Source: Aralia elata | Taxonomy: Eukaryota; Streptophyta; Magnoliopsida; Apiales; Araliaceae | Length of the DNA stretch: 64,000 bases | Assembly (NCBI GenBank): GCA_034770075.1 | Contig: CM068384.1 | Span: forward strand, 95,134,720 to 95,198,719 | Reading direction: 5' to 3' | Shown: piece after piece, positions 11,301 through 23,672 of the stretch | Layout of the letters: the number at the start of each line of letters is the position of its first letter | How positions within the stretch are numbered: position 1 is the first letter of the stretch | Notes under the pieces: generated by a model | Seen by the model: the letters and a program-made list of their open reading frames with translations, nothing else | What the model was told of the DNA's origin: nothing | Database searches by the model: none | Position numbers and translations under genes: made by a program

Positions 11301-13109
11301 CACACACACATTAAGTTTATACATATTAAGTTTATTGAACAGAGTCGTATATAACATTGTATATAGTCTTACCAACCAATTATGTCGGCAAGTATGTTAA
11401 TGATGAAGATCAGCATACTATAATTTCTACACAAATCAAAAAGAAGCAGACACTTTTATTACATAAAAATCAATGTTTACCGAGGAGCGGCTTGTGGGAA
11501 TGTTTCTAGATGCCTTAACTCGGTGAATGAAGTAATAAAATAGGGCAAATCATGTAGAATTCTAGCTTCTGTCTAAATACTAACAGTTACTCTGTGACTA
11601 AGCTTCATCATATTCATTGAAATCGAAAACAATAACTATCATACTAAAAAGTAAATATATAAACAAAGTAGAATACCGATTTTTGCTTCTAATACTTAGA
11701 TATAACGATCCTTTGTTGTCTCAATGCTTCTAGGTTTCCATCGCTTTCTCAGTTTCTTCACAATGCTCGATTATTTTCTCGGTTTTCTTCGCTACTAATC
11801 CAGGTGAGGGCTTCGCAGTTAGAGATCAGATTGAATTGGGGGAGAGTTTGGGTCTCTATCGATTTTGGCAATAATATTTTCCTGTTTTGTTAAAAAAAAT
11901 TGTAATAGAGTCCATTGATGTTTTGTTAATTTTAATATATATATATATATATATAAATGATAAAAATAATAACCAATAATACTAAGGACCTATATTTGTT
12001 TATTGTTTATTTTTATAAATAAAAAGTTATTAGGTTAATAATAATAATATGATAATGAACTTATGATAATTACTTTCCTAATATTGTATCATTTATAATT
12101 GTTATCTAACAATAACTAAATAGTTATAACATAAAAATTAAAAAATTAAACTCTTGTTTGAAATAAAAAGAGCTAATTATGTAAATTTCAAAAGAAAAGT
12201 GTTACAAATCACAAATATTATACACACATCGTCCGTAAGAATTTTGCGAATTGACTCTAAAAGGTCAAAATGTATCCTTATAGCGAAATGAACAATTTGT
12301 AAGCCTAAGTGAACTAATGATAGATTAAAATATTTATAATGGTACTTAATTTTGAGCTTTGAGTCAGATATTATACTTTTAGATAACTAAAGTTGTACAA
12401 TATTTCACATCGTAGTATCATAGTATGTCACAATAAGAAAATAACCCCTGTAGATATGTTGCATCCCGCATCGTGTTTTCAATTAGCATATCTGCAATCA
12501 CCTATCCAAATGATTTACATGACGGTCTCTCCATAAGAGAAAACAAACCCTCCCCAATTCTAAGTATGAACTTTTGAAAGCTAGTGTTTCTGTCCAGAGA
12601 GAAAAGAGAAAAGAGGAAAATACGTCACAATTAGTCTGAAAAGAGGAAAATTCGTCAAATGAATCTTTAGTTGACTGTTTAAAATAAAACATTTGTCAAT
12701 CAATTTCTTTGAAATAGCCCTTCAACTAATCTTGAAACACTCGTTAATTTGAAATAAAAATCACATTAGTTGAATAGTATATCCATAACAAATATTTACA
12801 CATGCAACAAGATTATGTTTATTTCATAATTACTTAAAACAAAACTATATATAAAAGTTTTAATTTTTAATGTTATCAAGTACAATTACAAAACAAACTG
12901 TTATAAAGGGTTAAGTCAAGAAGTTTTAGAATGTGCATTAACATTTGATTTAGAACTTCTAGCATAGTGCGCTAAAGTTCACTATCACCGTTGCAACATA
13001 CAAATTTTGTACAAGCATATCCAGTACTTACAACTAGATATGCTTGTACGAAATTTCGTACAAGCATATCCACTATTTTCATCTTATAACAAACAAGGCA
13101 TAAACAATA
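9982..13109. other. CACTA spacer upstream of the TNPD-type gene
   Basis: AT-rich DNA with (TA)n runs near 11270-11310 and 11938-11957. The less AT-rich patch at about 11700-11870 could hold a leader exon or promoter (a CCAG/GTGAGG donor-like site lies near 11803), but no coding exon is visible. It separates the two divergent transposon genes. Confidence 0.4.
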
Positions 13110-13344
13110 CTCCCTCCGTCCCAAATTAATTACTCAATTTTGACCTTGTAAAGTCAAATTGACCATTTTTAAAACTAATCTTTTTACTATTTTTGCTAAA
13201 ATATAGGTGAAGTAATTATATGCGCAAGAAAGTATATACAATTTATTTAGAAATATATGTATAGATGCTTAATTATTAATTCTATTTCATAGTCAATTTT
13301 ACTTAAAAAGTCAAAATTGAGCTATTAATTTGGGACAGAAGAAA
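13110..13344. mobile_element. Stowaway MITE nested in the CACTA element
   Basis: Starts ctccctccgtcccaaatta and ends in the inverse aatttgggacagaagaaa, with TA on both sides (13108-13109 and 13345-13346). The inverted arms extend for about 50 bases (ctcaattttgac / gtcaaaattgag). Size of about 235 bp, TA target and the CTCCCTCCGT terminus fit Tc1/mariner-type Stowaway MITEs. It inserted into the CACTA element. Confidence 0.9.
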
Positions 13345-13640
13345 TATTATTCTTAAAATAGGAAAAAAAATTAAATTTATTGAAAACATGTACCCATTAA
13401 ACATTAATGAATATCATTATAATAACATGTACATACATTACATTTTAATCCTATGAAATATTTAGGAACAAGTAACTTAATGACATTTCAAGTTAACAAT
13501 AAAAATTTATAAATGATGAGATAATGTAAGATATTCTAATATTCAGGATAAATGTTCACGTTATTATTCTTTTTTTCCCGCTATAATTTTCACTCCAGTA
13601 TATTATATTTCCCTCCCAATTTCTGCCCTTGCATAATATT
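13345..13640. other. AT-rich spacer, possible promoter of the TNPA-like gene
   Basis: No gene is visible. The stretch lies directly upstream of a likely non-coding leader exon of the TNPA-like gene and would contain its promoter if that leader is real. No single TATA box stands out among many AT-rich runs. Confidence 0.3.
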
Positions 13641-13767
13641 ATTGTGTCGGTATCTTTTCGAGTTATTCCAACAGTTTCTTCCCCGCTGCGTAACAGAGAA
13701 ATGACCTTGCTTGGTGTGTGACTTTAACGAAGATCGACAAGCAGTAACTCATAGTTTTCGCCTCAGG
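13641..13767 (+). other. Probable 5' leader exon of the TNPA-like gene
   Basis: A less AT-rich block ends in CCTCAG followed by a GTTAGT donor at about 13768. A matching acceptor (ttgcag) at about 16391-16393 lies 35 bases before the ATG of the TNPA-like gene. A long leader intron of about 2.6 kb is therefore likely. This is inferred from splice-site position and composition only. Confidence 0.4.
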
Positions 13768-16427
13768 TTAGTACTCTGATTCGTTTATGATGTTATTTAG
13801 AGTTCTCAGTTTGAGTATCATTCAATTCCATGCCATAGTTTTTCTAGGGTTTATGGCTTGTAATGTTTTGAGTATACTGAGTTGACTAGTTCTTAGATCG
13901 GGGATTTTTGGTTGTTTTTGGCAATGAATGTGCTGATAAGTTTAAAGTTGAAGTAAAAATTAGGGTTTGTTGATGCTATTTCAAGGATTGTTTTTTGTAA
14001 TTGATTAGAACTATTGAATGAAACAACAAACTTAGATTTGGTAAAAATGTTATTTTGTCTCTTATCTATTTGTTTGGATTTTGGGATGATATGTTTCCAA
14101 TTTAAAATTAGTTTCAGTGGTGCATTTTAGCAAACGTTTATGTGATTCTGATTTCTATTTATTAGTTTGGGATTTTGGTTTGTTTGTGTGAATGAATTGG
14201 CTGATTAGTTGATTATTTGAAATACAAATTAAGGCAGTCTATGTTCCTTCCACTCTTAATGTTGATGCGAGAGTTTTAAGATTACGTGATCACAAAAACA
14301 TGATTTCTACCCCCAAACTATGTGAATAAAGGTTGTTGGATCACTCTTATAGTATCATATAGCCCCATCGCTTAAGTACACCATTTTTGGTCAGTAAATC
14401 TATAGCTGCAAGTCATTAACACATTGTGGATGCCAAATTTTAGCAGTTACTCCCTATTCCAGAATTAGAGATTCTACTTCCAGAAAAGGAAACATTTTCA
14501 TAAGAAGACATAGGAATTAATAAGAGATTAGTCTGAGAACCTATTTAAAAATTACCTTATTTGGAGTGTGTTCTTTAAGTTTTAAGAAGAGTGTGGTTTT
14601 GTATATCAATTTCAAACAAATAAGTACACTATTAAACTGATCACGAAATGGAAATTAAAAATAATGTCAAAAAAAAATGAATTTCCAAACATGTTGTTTT
14701 TAAATGTAGTCAGCGTCTCTAAATCTCTTCATTTTACATGAGAGGAGTGTACATTGTGCAACTACCATGTCCACAATCATCAAAGCCTATGATGATTATA
14801 CAAACTTTAACTCACACTAAAGCTTTGAATTGGTGGGTTTGGCACGGAGGATGAATAGCATGGAGAAATGTATCTTTAAGCTGCTGAAGAGCAATTTTAT
14901 TATTATATATTACTCTTTGTTTTTGTTTGTAATGAAGTTAGTGAATGATGGGGAGAAAAATTGGAAATGGCTGTTGTGAGAAAGGGAGGGGAGGGGGGTA
15001 AAAGCTTATTCCATCCATGTATTGTATGACACATGTATGTATGTTTAACTCGGTGAAATGAATGAGTTGGAATGGAGGTAACAAAATAGAGTTTGATTTT
15101 TCTTTTTTACAATCATGACAGATATTTACTTGCAATTGATGGGGGGCCTTGATAAATTAAAAATCTGAACAGAGGTTAAAAGCCATAACAGTGGTCTATT
15201 GGTTACTTAGAAAATCCAAAAAATTTAAGTTTGATAAGCAAACATCGCTGCCTAATTGAGCTCTTCATAAGCACCCCTTGCATTATTCGTTTTTACAGAC
15301 ATCATACCTTCCATCCTTAATTGTTATTTGGGCTATTATTTTGTTATTTATCCTGATTTACCATACTATATTATTGTTTCAATCTGTTAACCTTTATGAT
15401 GTGCTTGGAGTAAGTCACCTGGACTACATAATACATGTGTTGACTTAAATTCTTCAAACATCTTGTATTAGGACACTTCCATTTTAGTCATCAAGTATCA
15501 TTCAAGATATAAATTAAACTATGGTCAGATTAAACCACCTAATGTAATCGTAACTAAACTTTATAATATAATAAAGTCACAATTTAATGATAATATGTCA
15601 TTCTCAGATTAAAATATCATTTGATGTGATTAGTTATATCATAAATTATCATTAAAATTTCAAGTTTTAATATTTCAGGAGTTCTTAGGTAGACTAAGTG
15701 CAGTAGTTCACCCTTAAGTAATTATAATGCATGTTTATCTTTGTTTGGGTGATTATCCACTGTGTGCTGCCACTTAAACCATCTCTTTTCTTATTTACAT
15801 CTGTTTTATGCTTCCTGCTTGCTTGTATCGTCTTTTTAGCCTTAAAGTAGCTATATGTTGCATTTCTTTAGCTTATTTGTTTGTCTGAGGCAATTTTCTG
15901 AATAACCTGATTGTTGCTAAACCAATGTGAATCGATCAATAAGATTTTTCAACATAGGAGGCTTTAATTATGTCACAAACTTCTAAACATGCTCTGAGTA
16001 TAAAGTACAAGTCCAATTAAATATAAAACAAAATTAACTACTGATAAAAATTTTTGCATTCGCTCGTGCTGTATATCACTCGATATAAATTAACTTTTAT
16101 TGTGAAAACGTTCAAAAATTAAGGATGGCAGTTTTGATATGAAAATAAGCTACATTGTACAACTCATTGAATATGGCTTTCAAATAAATGCTTTTCTGCC
16201 CAGAACAGAAACTTCACCCCTTTTATAAAATTATGTTGCAGCTATGCATGCTTACACATATTACATGTAATATATATTCTGACCAGATTGCAGTTTTGTT
16301 TGTGTAATGTATGGCATTCTTTAATCCTACTTTCTATTACTAAATCTGTCTTATTTACTAATATATATACTTGTTCTGATAATTTAATTGCAGAAAAGCA
16401 TTCAACTTGTTTACTTGGTTGTTGAAA

Positions 16428-19400
16428 ATGTCTGGCCCTGGAATTAAAAGGAAAGGCGCAGCTCAAACCAGAAGATACCTAGCCTCCCAAAATGAAGAGG
16501 TCCATAAGGCTAATGAAGAAGTTGAACGTAATGTATCTGAACAGTCAAATCCTCATGTAAGAAGAAGAATAATGATGTCGTCAACTCCTTCAAGAAGCCC
16601 GATTACTAGATCACAAGCTCGATTACCCGATTACTTGCCAAAATCACCTATGCGTTTAACAGACAAATTACGTGCAATGTTTGCACGCTCACCAAATGCA
16701 AATGCTGGTCCTGTGAATGAAGTGGGTACTCCTAGTTCTATCCCGACGCAAGGCACAAATGACACCTTTGTTGGTGAAAACTTTACCGAAAATGAAGAGA
16801 GTGCCCCGACACCGATGTCCGCAGAGCAAGGGTCTTCAGAAGGGTCTAGACCATGTGAGTTTTCTATACACCTATTTAGTTAACAAATGATATATGTAGT
16901 CGTATATGTATGCTATACCTAGTTATTTTTTTTGGTAATTTGTTGTTCACTATACTTTTTCTCATCTATTTTTTTAATAGCTTCATCTACCGCAAATAAA
17001 ATTCGTGGACCTACTCGCGGTATTGGACTAAAGAAACTCACAAAGTCCAAAGGAAAGAAGCTGGCTATTAATGTCTCACCTACTAAAGGAAGGCCAACTG
17101 ATCCTATAGAATCAGCTAAGTTGTTGTCAGAAATAGGACTGATGGTCCGCCACCACCTTCCATTGAATACCAAATTCAAGGATATTACAGAGGGAGTGAT
17201 TGAGGAGTCATTGTCAAGGGTTGAAGTAAGTTTTACTTTTTATAAAATTAAATTATAGCAAATATTATTGTTTTATGTGACCTGTGTATCTAATAATAAT
17301 AGATAATAATCGAGGAACCCCAGTAGATATTTTGTCCGTGGCCTTTGGGGTAACCGTCTTTGCCGCATTTTGGTTCTGTGTTTTATGCAGATGAATGAAT
17401 ACAAATACAAGTCCAAGTACAACTAGTTATACGAGATAATATAAATATCATATATACCTACTGCTTAATTGTACTCTATATATCCGGAGACAGTTATTAG
17501 TACAATATTATAGCAACCAGTAGATTAGTACATTTCAACATCCAAATATTTTTTTTCTTCTCTATTTTTGATGTTTCCTCCCCTAATAATAAGTCTAATT
17601 TAGTAACCGGTTCCAAAAACATATAGACACCAATATGTGAACTAATTTCACTCAAATTAAGCTCACTTAAATGTCATGACGCATTACACTTCGTATATAC
17701 AGTTCAAACAAGCAACATTTTCATTACAAAAATCAATTTGTGGTTGATTAATATAACTCAAGTCTCTCATTATTTCTCTCCATTTCAGTAACTCATATTT
17801 TTTCCATGTAAGTCGTTGATGTAGTAATGGTTTATTTCTTCAGGCTCAATTCGATATCGACCTTTCACAGCCCCATGTGAAGCATGTGGCACTTGGAATT
17901 ATGAAGGATAGGAATAGAGGGGAAAGGTGCAAGCTATACAAATACTTCAAGACTTTTCCATCAGTCCAAGAAGCAAGGAACAACCCTCCAAACAACATTG
18001 ATGCCTCCAAATGGAGTGACATGTGTGATTATTGGACATCACCCAAATTTATTGTATGGTTATTCTAACTTTAATCAGTTACTTTATATGCATATTATTT
18101 TAATTTATCAAAGAATATTAGATTTATATTATTTATTCAATGATTTGTTTTTTTTTTCTAGCATCGCTCAGAAGTAAACAAGAAAAATCGAGGCAATAAG
18201 GCCATTCACAGTGGAGGGTCAAAACCATTTGTTGTTCATCATACAGAAAAGGTGCGTATGTATGTACATGTTAGAGCTACTGCTCGGCCTTTGTATTTTT
18301 TAATCTTGCTATTGAAACTTCTAACCCACCATAGTAATATTGTGCTCTATGAAGGAGCTTGTACTGAAATTTGAAAATGGGTTGTGAAGATCTTTTATTG
18401 AAGAAGTTGAGCCATATGATTTTTTGATATGAAGTTATCCATTATTTGTTATCTGGTTTGGAAATTGGTTGCATATTTTTGTTTTATCTAATCAAATAGT
18501 CCTCTTGAACATTAACAAATCTTTAATAAGTTGCAGTGGATGGATATACTGAATTGGTAAATATATGGATTTTGGTTTGTGTAATTCTAATTCTTTTAAA
18601 AAAAGCTTTGATGCATATTATGAACAGTTGGGAAATTTACAGTACAATATGTAAAAGCCTGCAAAATCTCTTTTGAAATTTAGATTGCTACAATAATCCA
18701 TGTTCTGGCAGTTTGCTTAATGAGGAGTCCTATTTTGAACTTGCTGGTACTAGAAATCCTTATTTAGAATGTAACATATTTTCAGACAATATGTAATTAT
18801 GTATTGAGTTGGTTTGCATCCTTGTTAAATAAGAGAAGTGATAAAGTTGAGATGTGTTATTGTTATGCTAATGTGAGCACAAATTTGAATTTGCTCTGAA
18901 ATGTTTTGTTGAAATGTAATGTGTTGTATATCAATAATTTACTATGAAAACAATACTTGGTGACAGTCTTTAAGACTTTGAGATTCATTTGAATCAATAT
19001 AATCTGAGGACCTTTAGCTCATTGCAGGATAGTTGGAGTTTAATTTGTTGGAGGAACCTCAACTGTGATATTTACTTCGTCTGTATATCTACTCTTTTGG
19101 TTGTACCATGCCTACCGTCTATCAAATACATATCTTATAGTAGACTTAAAGCACACCTGACAAACCACTTGGTATTTACTAATACCTAACGCACTGAACT
19201 ATGGCTGACTTGATATTCTAATTTGTTTTTCAGGGAGATCCAATTGAAGGTTATAAAAGCACACATCAAAAGAAGAAAACAAAGGAGTGGGTGCAACCTG
19301 AAAATGAATCTGCATACGTAAGTTATACAAACTTTACCTCTTTTTTGATAATAGAGGTAGTCAAACATATGATTTGGGCATTAGTCATGATTTACATTGT

Positions 19401-19833
19401 AATCTTTTAACTAAAGTTAGAGACTATACATTTCAATTATTTACATTTGTTGATAATTTCACAAAATGAAATGAAATCACTTGAGACTGAATGCATCTCT
19501 GAGATGGAAGCAGAATCTGGAAATGTTGACATGAATGACAAAAGAGAGATTATGACTAAAGTCTTGGGCAAGAAGGCAGGACGATTGCTTGGTTTTGGTT
19601 TTGGACCTCGAGCAGAGAAGACTACATCAACCAACAAAGAAAAAGCATTGGCAGCGGAGTTGGAAGCGACTCGCTCCAAGAATGAAGAGCTGCAATCTAC
19701 CATTCGAGCCCAAGACAAACAGATTGACAATCTCGAAAATATAATGAACAAGCTGTCTGACAATCCAGAATTCTTGCGCTTGATTCAAGGCAACACCAAC
19801 ACAGGGGCAGAAAGAGCTGAAAACAACTCTTGA
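16428..19833 (+). CDS. TNPA-like CACTA protein with PF03004 domain, six exons
   Basis: The second gene of the CACTA element, likely the DNA-binding partner that recognises the subterminal GCAACGA arrays. Predicted exons 16428-16854, 16981-17225, 17844-18053, 18162-18251, 19234-19317 and 19465-19833 sum to 1425 bases, an exact open frame of 474 residues. The start ATG begins MSGPGIKRKG. The N-terminal third is basic and low-complexity (SSTPSRSPITRSQAR). The middle carries the Ptta/En/Spm signature: FPSVQEARNNPPNNI, KWSDMCDYWTSPKF, then NKKNRGNKAIHSGGSKPF. The C-terminus from about residue 385 is a predicted coiled coil (ELEATRSKNEELQ). All splice sites are canonical except the acceptor of exon 6, which reads CAA instead of CAG at 19462-19464; this may impair splicing and is probably a recent change. 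No in-frame stop is present otherwise, unlike the companion transposase gene. Confidence 0.85.
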
Positions 19834-19975
19834 TCTTAATTTATGGACATTAAAAACTGTTGAACTTTTGTTGTGGACAGAACTTGAAATTTGGATATTT
19901 TGTTTAACTGTTGAACTTTTATTTGGTAAAGCTGATTATGTTAAATTTGGATATTTTGTTTCCGTTGTCGTTAGT

Positions 19976-20272
19976 TTTTTTTTGTCGAGCATCACTGCTG
20001 GAATCTATATTATCTTGAGTAGTCCGACGACATTCACTGCTAGAGCCAGATGGTTGCTGAGTGAACTCACTGGTGGGACCGCTACTGCATTCACTAGAGT
20101 TGAGCTCCAAGACTTCAAATGCCAACTTTCTAAATTTGTCCATGTCTTGTGTGTATGTGGCACTGTCATAATCTGAGCTTCCAAGGGAACCATCAGATGT
20201 AGTACTGTGTCCAGGTCTATTACTCTTCTTTAGCTCATCCAGGGACATCTTCCCTTCTAAAGCTCGGACTAC
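19976..20272 (-). pseudogene. Captured 3' end of a PERK-type receptor-like kinase gene
   Basis: Minus-strand open frame beginning after a CTGCAG acceptor at 20273-20278 and reading VVRALEGKMSLDELKK, RPGHSTTSDGSLGSSDYDS, then MDKFRKLAFE and SGPTSEFTQQPSGSSSE. This is the characteristic tail of plant proline-rich extensin-like receptor kinases (PERKs), following the last kinase-domain helix. The catalytic kinase domain and everything upstream are absent. The fragment lies between the TNPA-like gene and the right subterminal array, opposite in strand to the TNPA-like gene. Best explanation: host gene piece captured by the transposon. Confidence 0.85.
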
Positions 20273-20579
20273 CTGCAGCAAAAGGCAGCGTAGAGAATCC
20301 TATTTTGTATTTTCAAATTAAGTTTTCTGATTTTAAAGCTATTTCAATGTTTGTAAGAACATGCTGAAGTCTTTCATCAAACAAAGATTAATTGTGATCT
20401 GTGACAGAGCTTTAAGAAACGGTTACACAATACTCAATCCTTTGAGAAAGAAAGAGATTGTCTTTGCACACAAGGAACTCACAAAATTCTATAATTTCTT
20501 GGAGTAATGGCAAAAGATTTAATTGCATGGCATGGAAATTTAACCCGAACAAAAACTAAGTGTATTAATTCTAATTAAT

Positions 20580-21295
20580 AATACATTGATATTATGTCAC
20601 GCAACGATGACATTGCGATGATAAACACATCTTTCAAAGTACCAAAAATAATCTGTTCTGGGGAAAAAAATTACCAAAAAAACCTTATTCGGTTTATCTT
20701 AATTTTGGGCAACAAATTTACTAGTCGTTGCAACAAGTTGTATAAAATACGCAACGCAAATTCCATCGTTGCCAATGAATGTGGGCCATATTCGGCAACG
20801 AAATATAACAACAAAACGACTTTCGTTGCCCACGATGAATAGAAAGCAAGTGGTTAGAAATTTTGCAACGCATTTCTAACGAATTTTGTTTCCAAATTTG
20901 GCAACGACGTATTAATTTCGTTGCAAAAGGTGAAAGCCTGACACAAACTACAACGAAGGACAAGTTGCGTTGCTAAACATACACTTTTAGCAACGCCGTA
21001 TAAAGTCGTTGCCTGAATAATCGTTGCTATAGCCCCATTTTGAGCAACAAACAAAACTTTCGTTGCCTACGATGACGGGAAATCAAGTGGTCGAAAATTT
21101 TGCAACGAATTTCTAACGAACTGTTTTCCCGCCAATGAATTAGCATCGAAATTTTGCAACGACTTATGAAGTTCATTGCAAAAAGTGAAAGTCTGACCCA
21201 AACTGCAACGAAGGACAACATTCGTTGCTAAACATATACCTTTAGCAACGACCTTTAAAGTCGTTGCCCGAAAAATCGTTGCTAAAGGCACATTT
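20580..21295. repeat. Right subterminal GCAACGA array of the CACTA element
   Basis: About twenty copies of GCAACGA or its complement in both orientations. Two longer blocks are near-duplicates: the stretch with ttcgttgccca..cgatga near 20820-20990 resembles that near 21058-21240. The motif matches the left array, supporting one element and a shared binding protein. Confidence 0.9.
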
Positions 21296-21308
21296 TTTTG
21301 TAGTGTAG

Positions 21309-22894
21309 CTAGTGAGAATACACAAAACTAAGAATATCCCCCGACACCGATAATTATTTGGTTCACTAGTATAACTCACTTCTATTAATATAGAAGTCGA
21401 GATTTCGATTTTTGTTGACAGTTCAACATTGACAGGTCTAGAAGACAGCTGAGCGCGAGCGATGAGGATTGAAGATAGTAAGTTATCTCCTTCCTTACCT
21501 AGACCCCTCCCCCAAGGTTAGGATAAATTATTGTAATAGATTAGGAAAGAGTCCTGCTATACATCGTGAAAGTTTTCAACCGAATTATGATTGCGACGTA
21601 TGTGCATACATGAGATAGGTACGAATTAAAAAAAGTTTCACTTTAATTTATTCTATCTTATCGCATGTACTTCCACATTGGTCGCAATCCAATTTTGTCA
21701 AATATTTGTTGACATGTATATCATTTTCTATTAAGAAATTAAAAAAAATAAAAATAAAATAAAAAATATTTCCCCCGATTAAAAATATATTCAAATTAAT
21801 TTTGGAGCTTGATGCATGTTGACTCCACAACTCAAATATTTGTTTACTATGATTACCTTCTTATATACTCAAAGGAAGTCTTCATTAAAATGTTGGATTG
21901 ACGGATTAACTGGACCAATTCCTATATAAACACATTCAAAATTAATTGACTTAACAAATATCATTCTACACGTTTAAAATTATATTAATTTAAGAATTGA
22001 CTTCCTATTATAACTAGTGTCATAGTATAAAATAAATTAAGAAAATAAAAAGAATAAAACGTTTATGTATAAGGATAAATGGACAGGTAGCATCATTGTC
22101 GCCAATGTACGTAATTAATATTTACTTAGATACCAAGTAAAAAGAGCAAAGAACCAACCAAGATATTACCTTAAACTTGGAGTTCACTTGACTATTTACT
22201 CCTTGTTTTATAAGACTTTTTTAATGCATATTTAATTCTGTTAGATGCATACTTATAATATCCCAATATTTTCAATGATATTTTTAGTATTAAATATTAA
22301 ATCTAAATTTATTAATAAGAAAAGTATAGGTAATTTTGTTTAAATATAGAGAAATAGGGGTTCCGTAGATAAAAAAATAAAAATAAAAATAGTCAAATAA
22401 TATTGTACTTTGTGCATGATCAGTGTATATACAAAATATAACCTGCAAAGCATAGCAGACTATTTACTTTTCTATTAGGGACTACTAAGCTTATACATAC
22501 ATTTAATTAAATATATCCTCAGAAAAGCTCATTTGATAACACATAAAATATCTTTTTCCGTAAATTGCATATATTCTACCGTAAATTCCATATATTCTAT
22601 CAAAAATGATCATTTTGAATTCAAATTTCAAAATGATCAATTTGAATTTTGAATTTAAATTCAAAATAATCATTTTGAAATTTGAATTCAATTTAAATTC
22701 CGACGGATTGAATATTTATAAAAAGTCATTTTTAGACTACCGTAAATTGCATATATTCTATCAAAATAAACTCATTACTTAGTATGTATCGACCTGTGAA
22801 CGGTCATCACACTAATGACTAAACCTAGACAAGCAAACTACAGACCTTGAAAGTGTAAACCAGACTAAGCTACGTAAATGACATTATATACATG
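21309..22894. other. AT-rich spacer right of the CACTA element
   Basis: No gene, RNA gene or complete mobile element is visible apart from the short repeat listed at 22556-22770. Composition is typical of plant intergenic DNA. Confidence 0.5.
22556..22770. repeat. Direct repeats flanking a palindromic AT-rich core
   Basis: The phrase ccgtaaattgcatatattct occurs near 22559 and 22739, with a variant near 22580. Between them lie repeated and inverted versions of cattttgaattcaaattt that could form hairpins. It may be a degenerate small element or slippage-generated repeat. Confidence 0.5.
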
Positions 22895-22896
22895 TA

Positions 22897-23186
22897 CTCC
22901 CTCCGTCCCAAAATTAAATATATAATTTGAGTTTTGAGGTTAAACGACGGTATATTAAAGTTCAAATTGATGTGAATATATTTAATATTAATTGATACGA
23001 TTATTATAATCGTAGATTCGTAGTTGATACAATTACTATAATTCTATAGTATATAACAAAAACTATTAATTACAAATTTTATTTCATTCTAAATTTTTAT
23101 GAGACATACCAATAAATTTTAAATTTTAATATACTGCCTTTGACCTCAAAAATCATATGATATTTCTAATTTTGGAACGGAGGGAG
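22897..23186. mobile_element. Stowaway MITE upstream of the peptide gene
   Basis: Begins ctccctccgtcccaaaatta and ends taattttggaacggaggg plus ag, with TA at 22895-22896 and at 23187-23188. Inverted arms and TA target identify a Stowaway-type element of about 290 bp. Confidence 0.9.
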
Positions 23187-23188
23187 TA

Positions 23189-23315
23189 TATAACAAAAAC
23201 TTTAAATCAAAAAATTTATTTCATTCAAAATTTTATAAGTTATACCAATTTTGAAGTTTAATATACCGTTGTTTACAAAAGTCAAATTGTATTTCTAATT
23301 TTGGAACGGATGGAG
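23189..23315. mobile_element. Partial tandem copy of the same Stowaway MITE
   Basis: Directly after the complete MITE, about 127 bases repeat its right half (tataacaaaaact through aattttggaacggatggag), ending at the same terminus followed by TA. The left half is missing. This suggests unequal exchange or a nested partial duplication. Confidence 0.75.
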
Positions 23316-23561
23316 TATATTATTTTGATCATTTTTCAATTTGCAATCTTAAACAAATCAATATTGCTGTTTTAGTTCTTTTCAAACATCCGCTCTTTTG
23401 ATTAAGAATATAGACCGTGTATATTTTGTTCAAAGTTCAAACCATGGCCAAGTCAAATTAAAACACAAGAAAAAATGTACATAACCCCTAGTCAATGGAA
23501 AAGTTAAAACATTTTCCATTGGATTGACAAACAATCATAGTTGAAACTATGCATGCACATA

Positions 23562-23569
23562 TATATAAG
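23562..23569 (+). promoter_or_regulatory. Putative TATA box of the secreted-peptide gene
   Basis: TATATAAG lies about 105 bases upstream of the ATG at 23673, leaving room for a leader of about 75 bases. Assigned by position and sequence only. Confidence 0.5.
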
Positions 23570-23672
23570 TATATAACTAGCACATAACTCATCTCGTTCA
23601 TTTCCATTCTATCCAATTTTTCCCTTTCCTCCCTCAAACTTTCCGTCTGTTGTGATTTCAGTACTCATAAAA

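Larger units (their letters stand above)
4031..21305. mobile_element. Complete 17.3 kb CACTA transposon with captured host gene pieces
   Basis: Left end CACTACAAAAAAATG at 4031 and its exact inverse ending at 21305 form the terminal inverted repeats, flanked by the 3 bp target duplication TAG at 4028-4030 and 21306-21308. Dense GCAACGA/TCGTTGC arrays fill roughly 800 bases inside each end. Inside are a TNPD-type transposase gene (minus strand, internally deleted), a TNPA-like PF03004 gene (plus strand), pieces of an AAA-ATPase gene and a PERK kinase gene, and a Stowaway MITE. TIRs, TSD, subterminal arrays and both gene types agree, so the class assignment is firm. With its transposase catalytic middle missing the copy is presumably non-autonomous. 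Confidence 0.96.

Noticed and set aside
11700..11870. Possible leader exon of either CACTA gene
   Set aside because: A donor-like CCAG/GTGAGG exists on the plus strand, but no matching acceptor or open frame could be linked to it.
19437..19763. Minus-strand frame opposite the last TNPA-like exon
   Set aside because: Shadow of the coiled-coil coding sequence on the plus strand.
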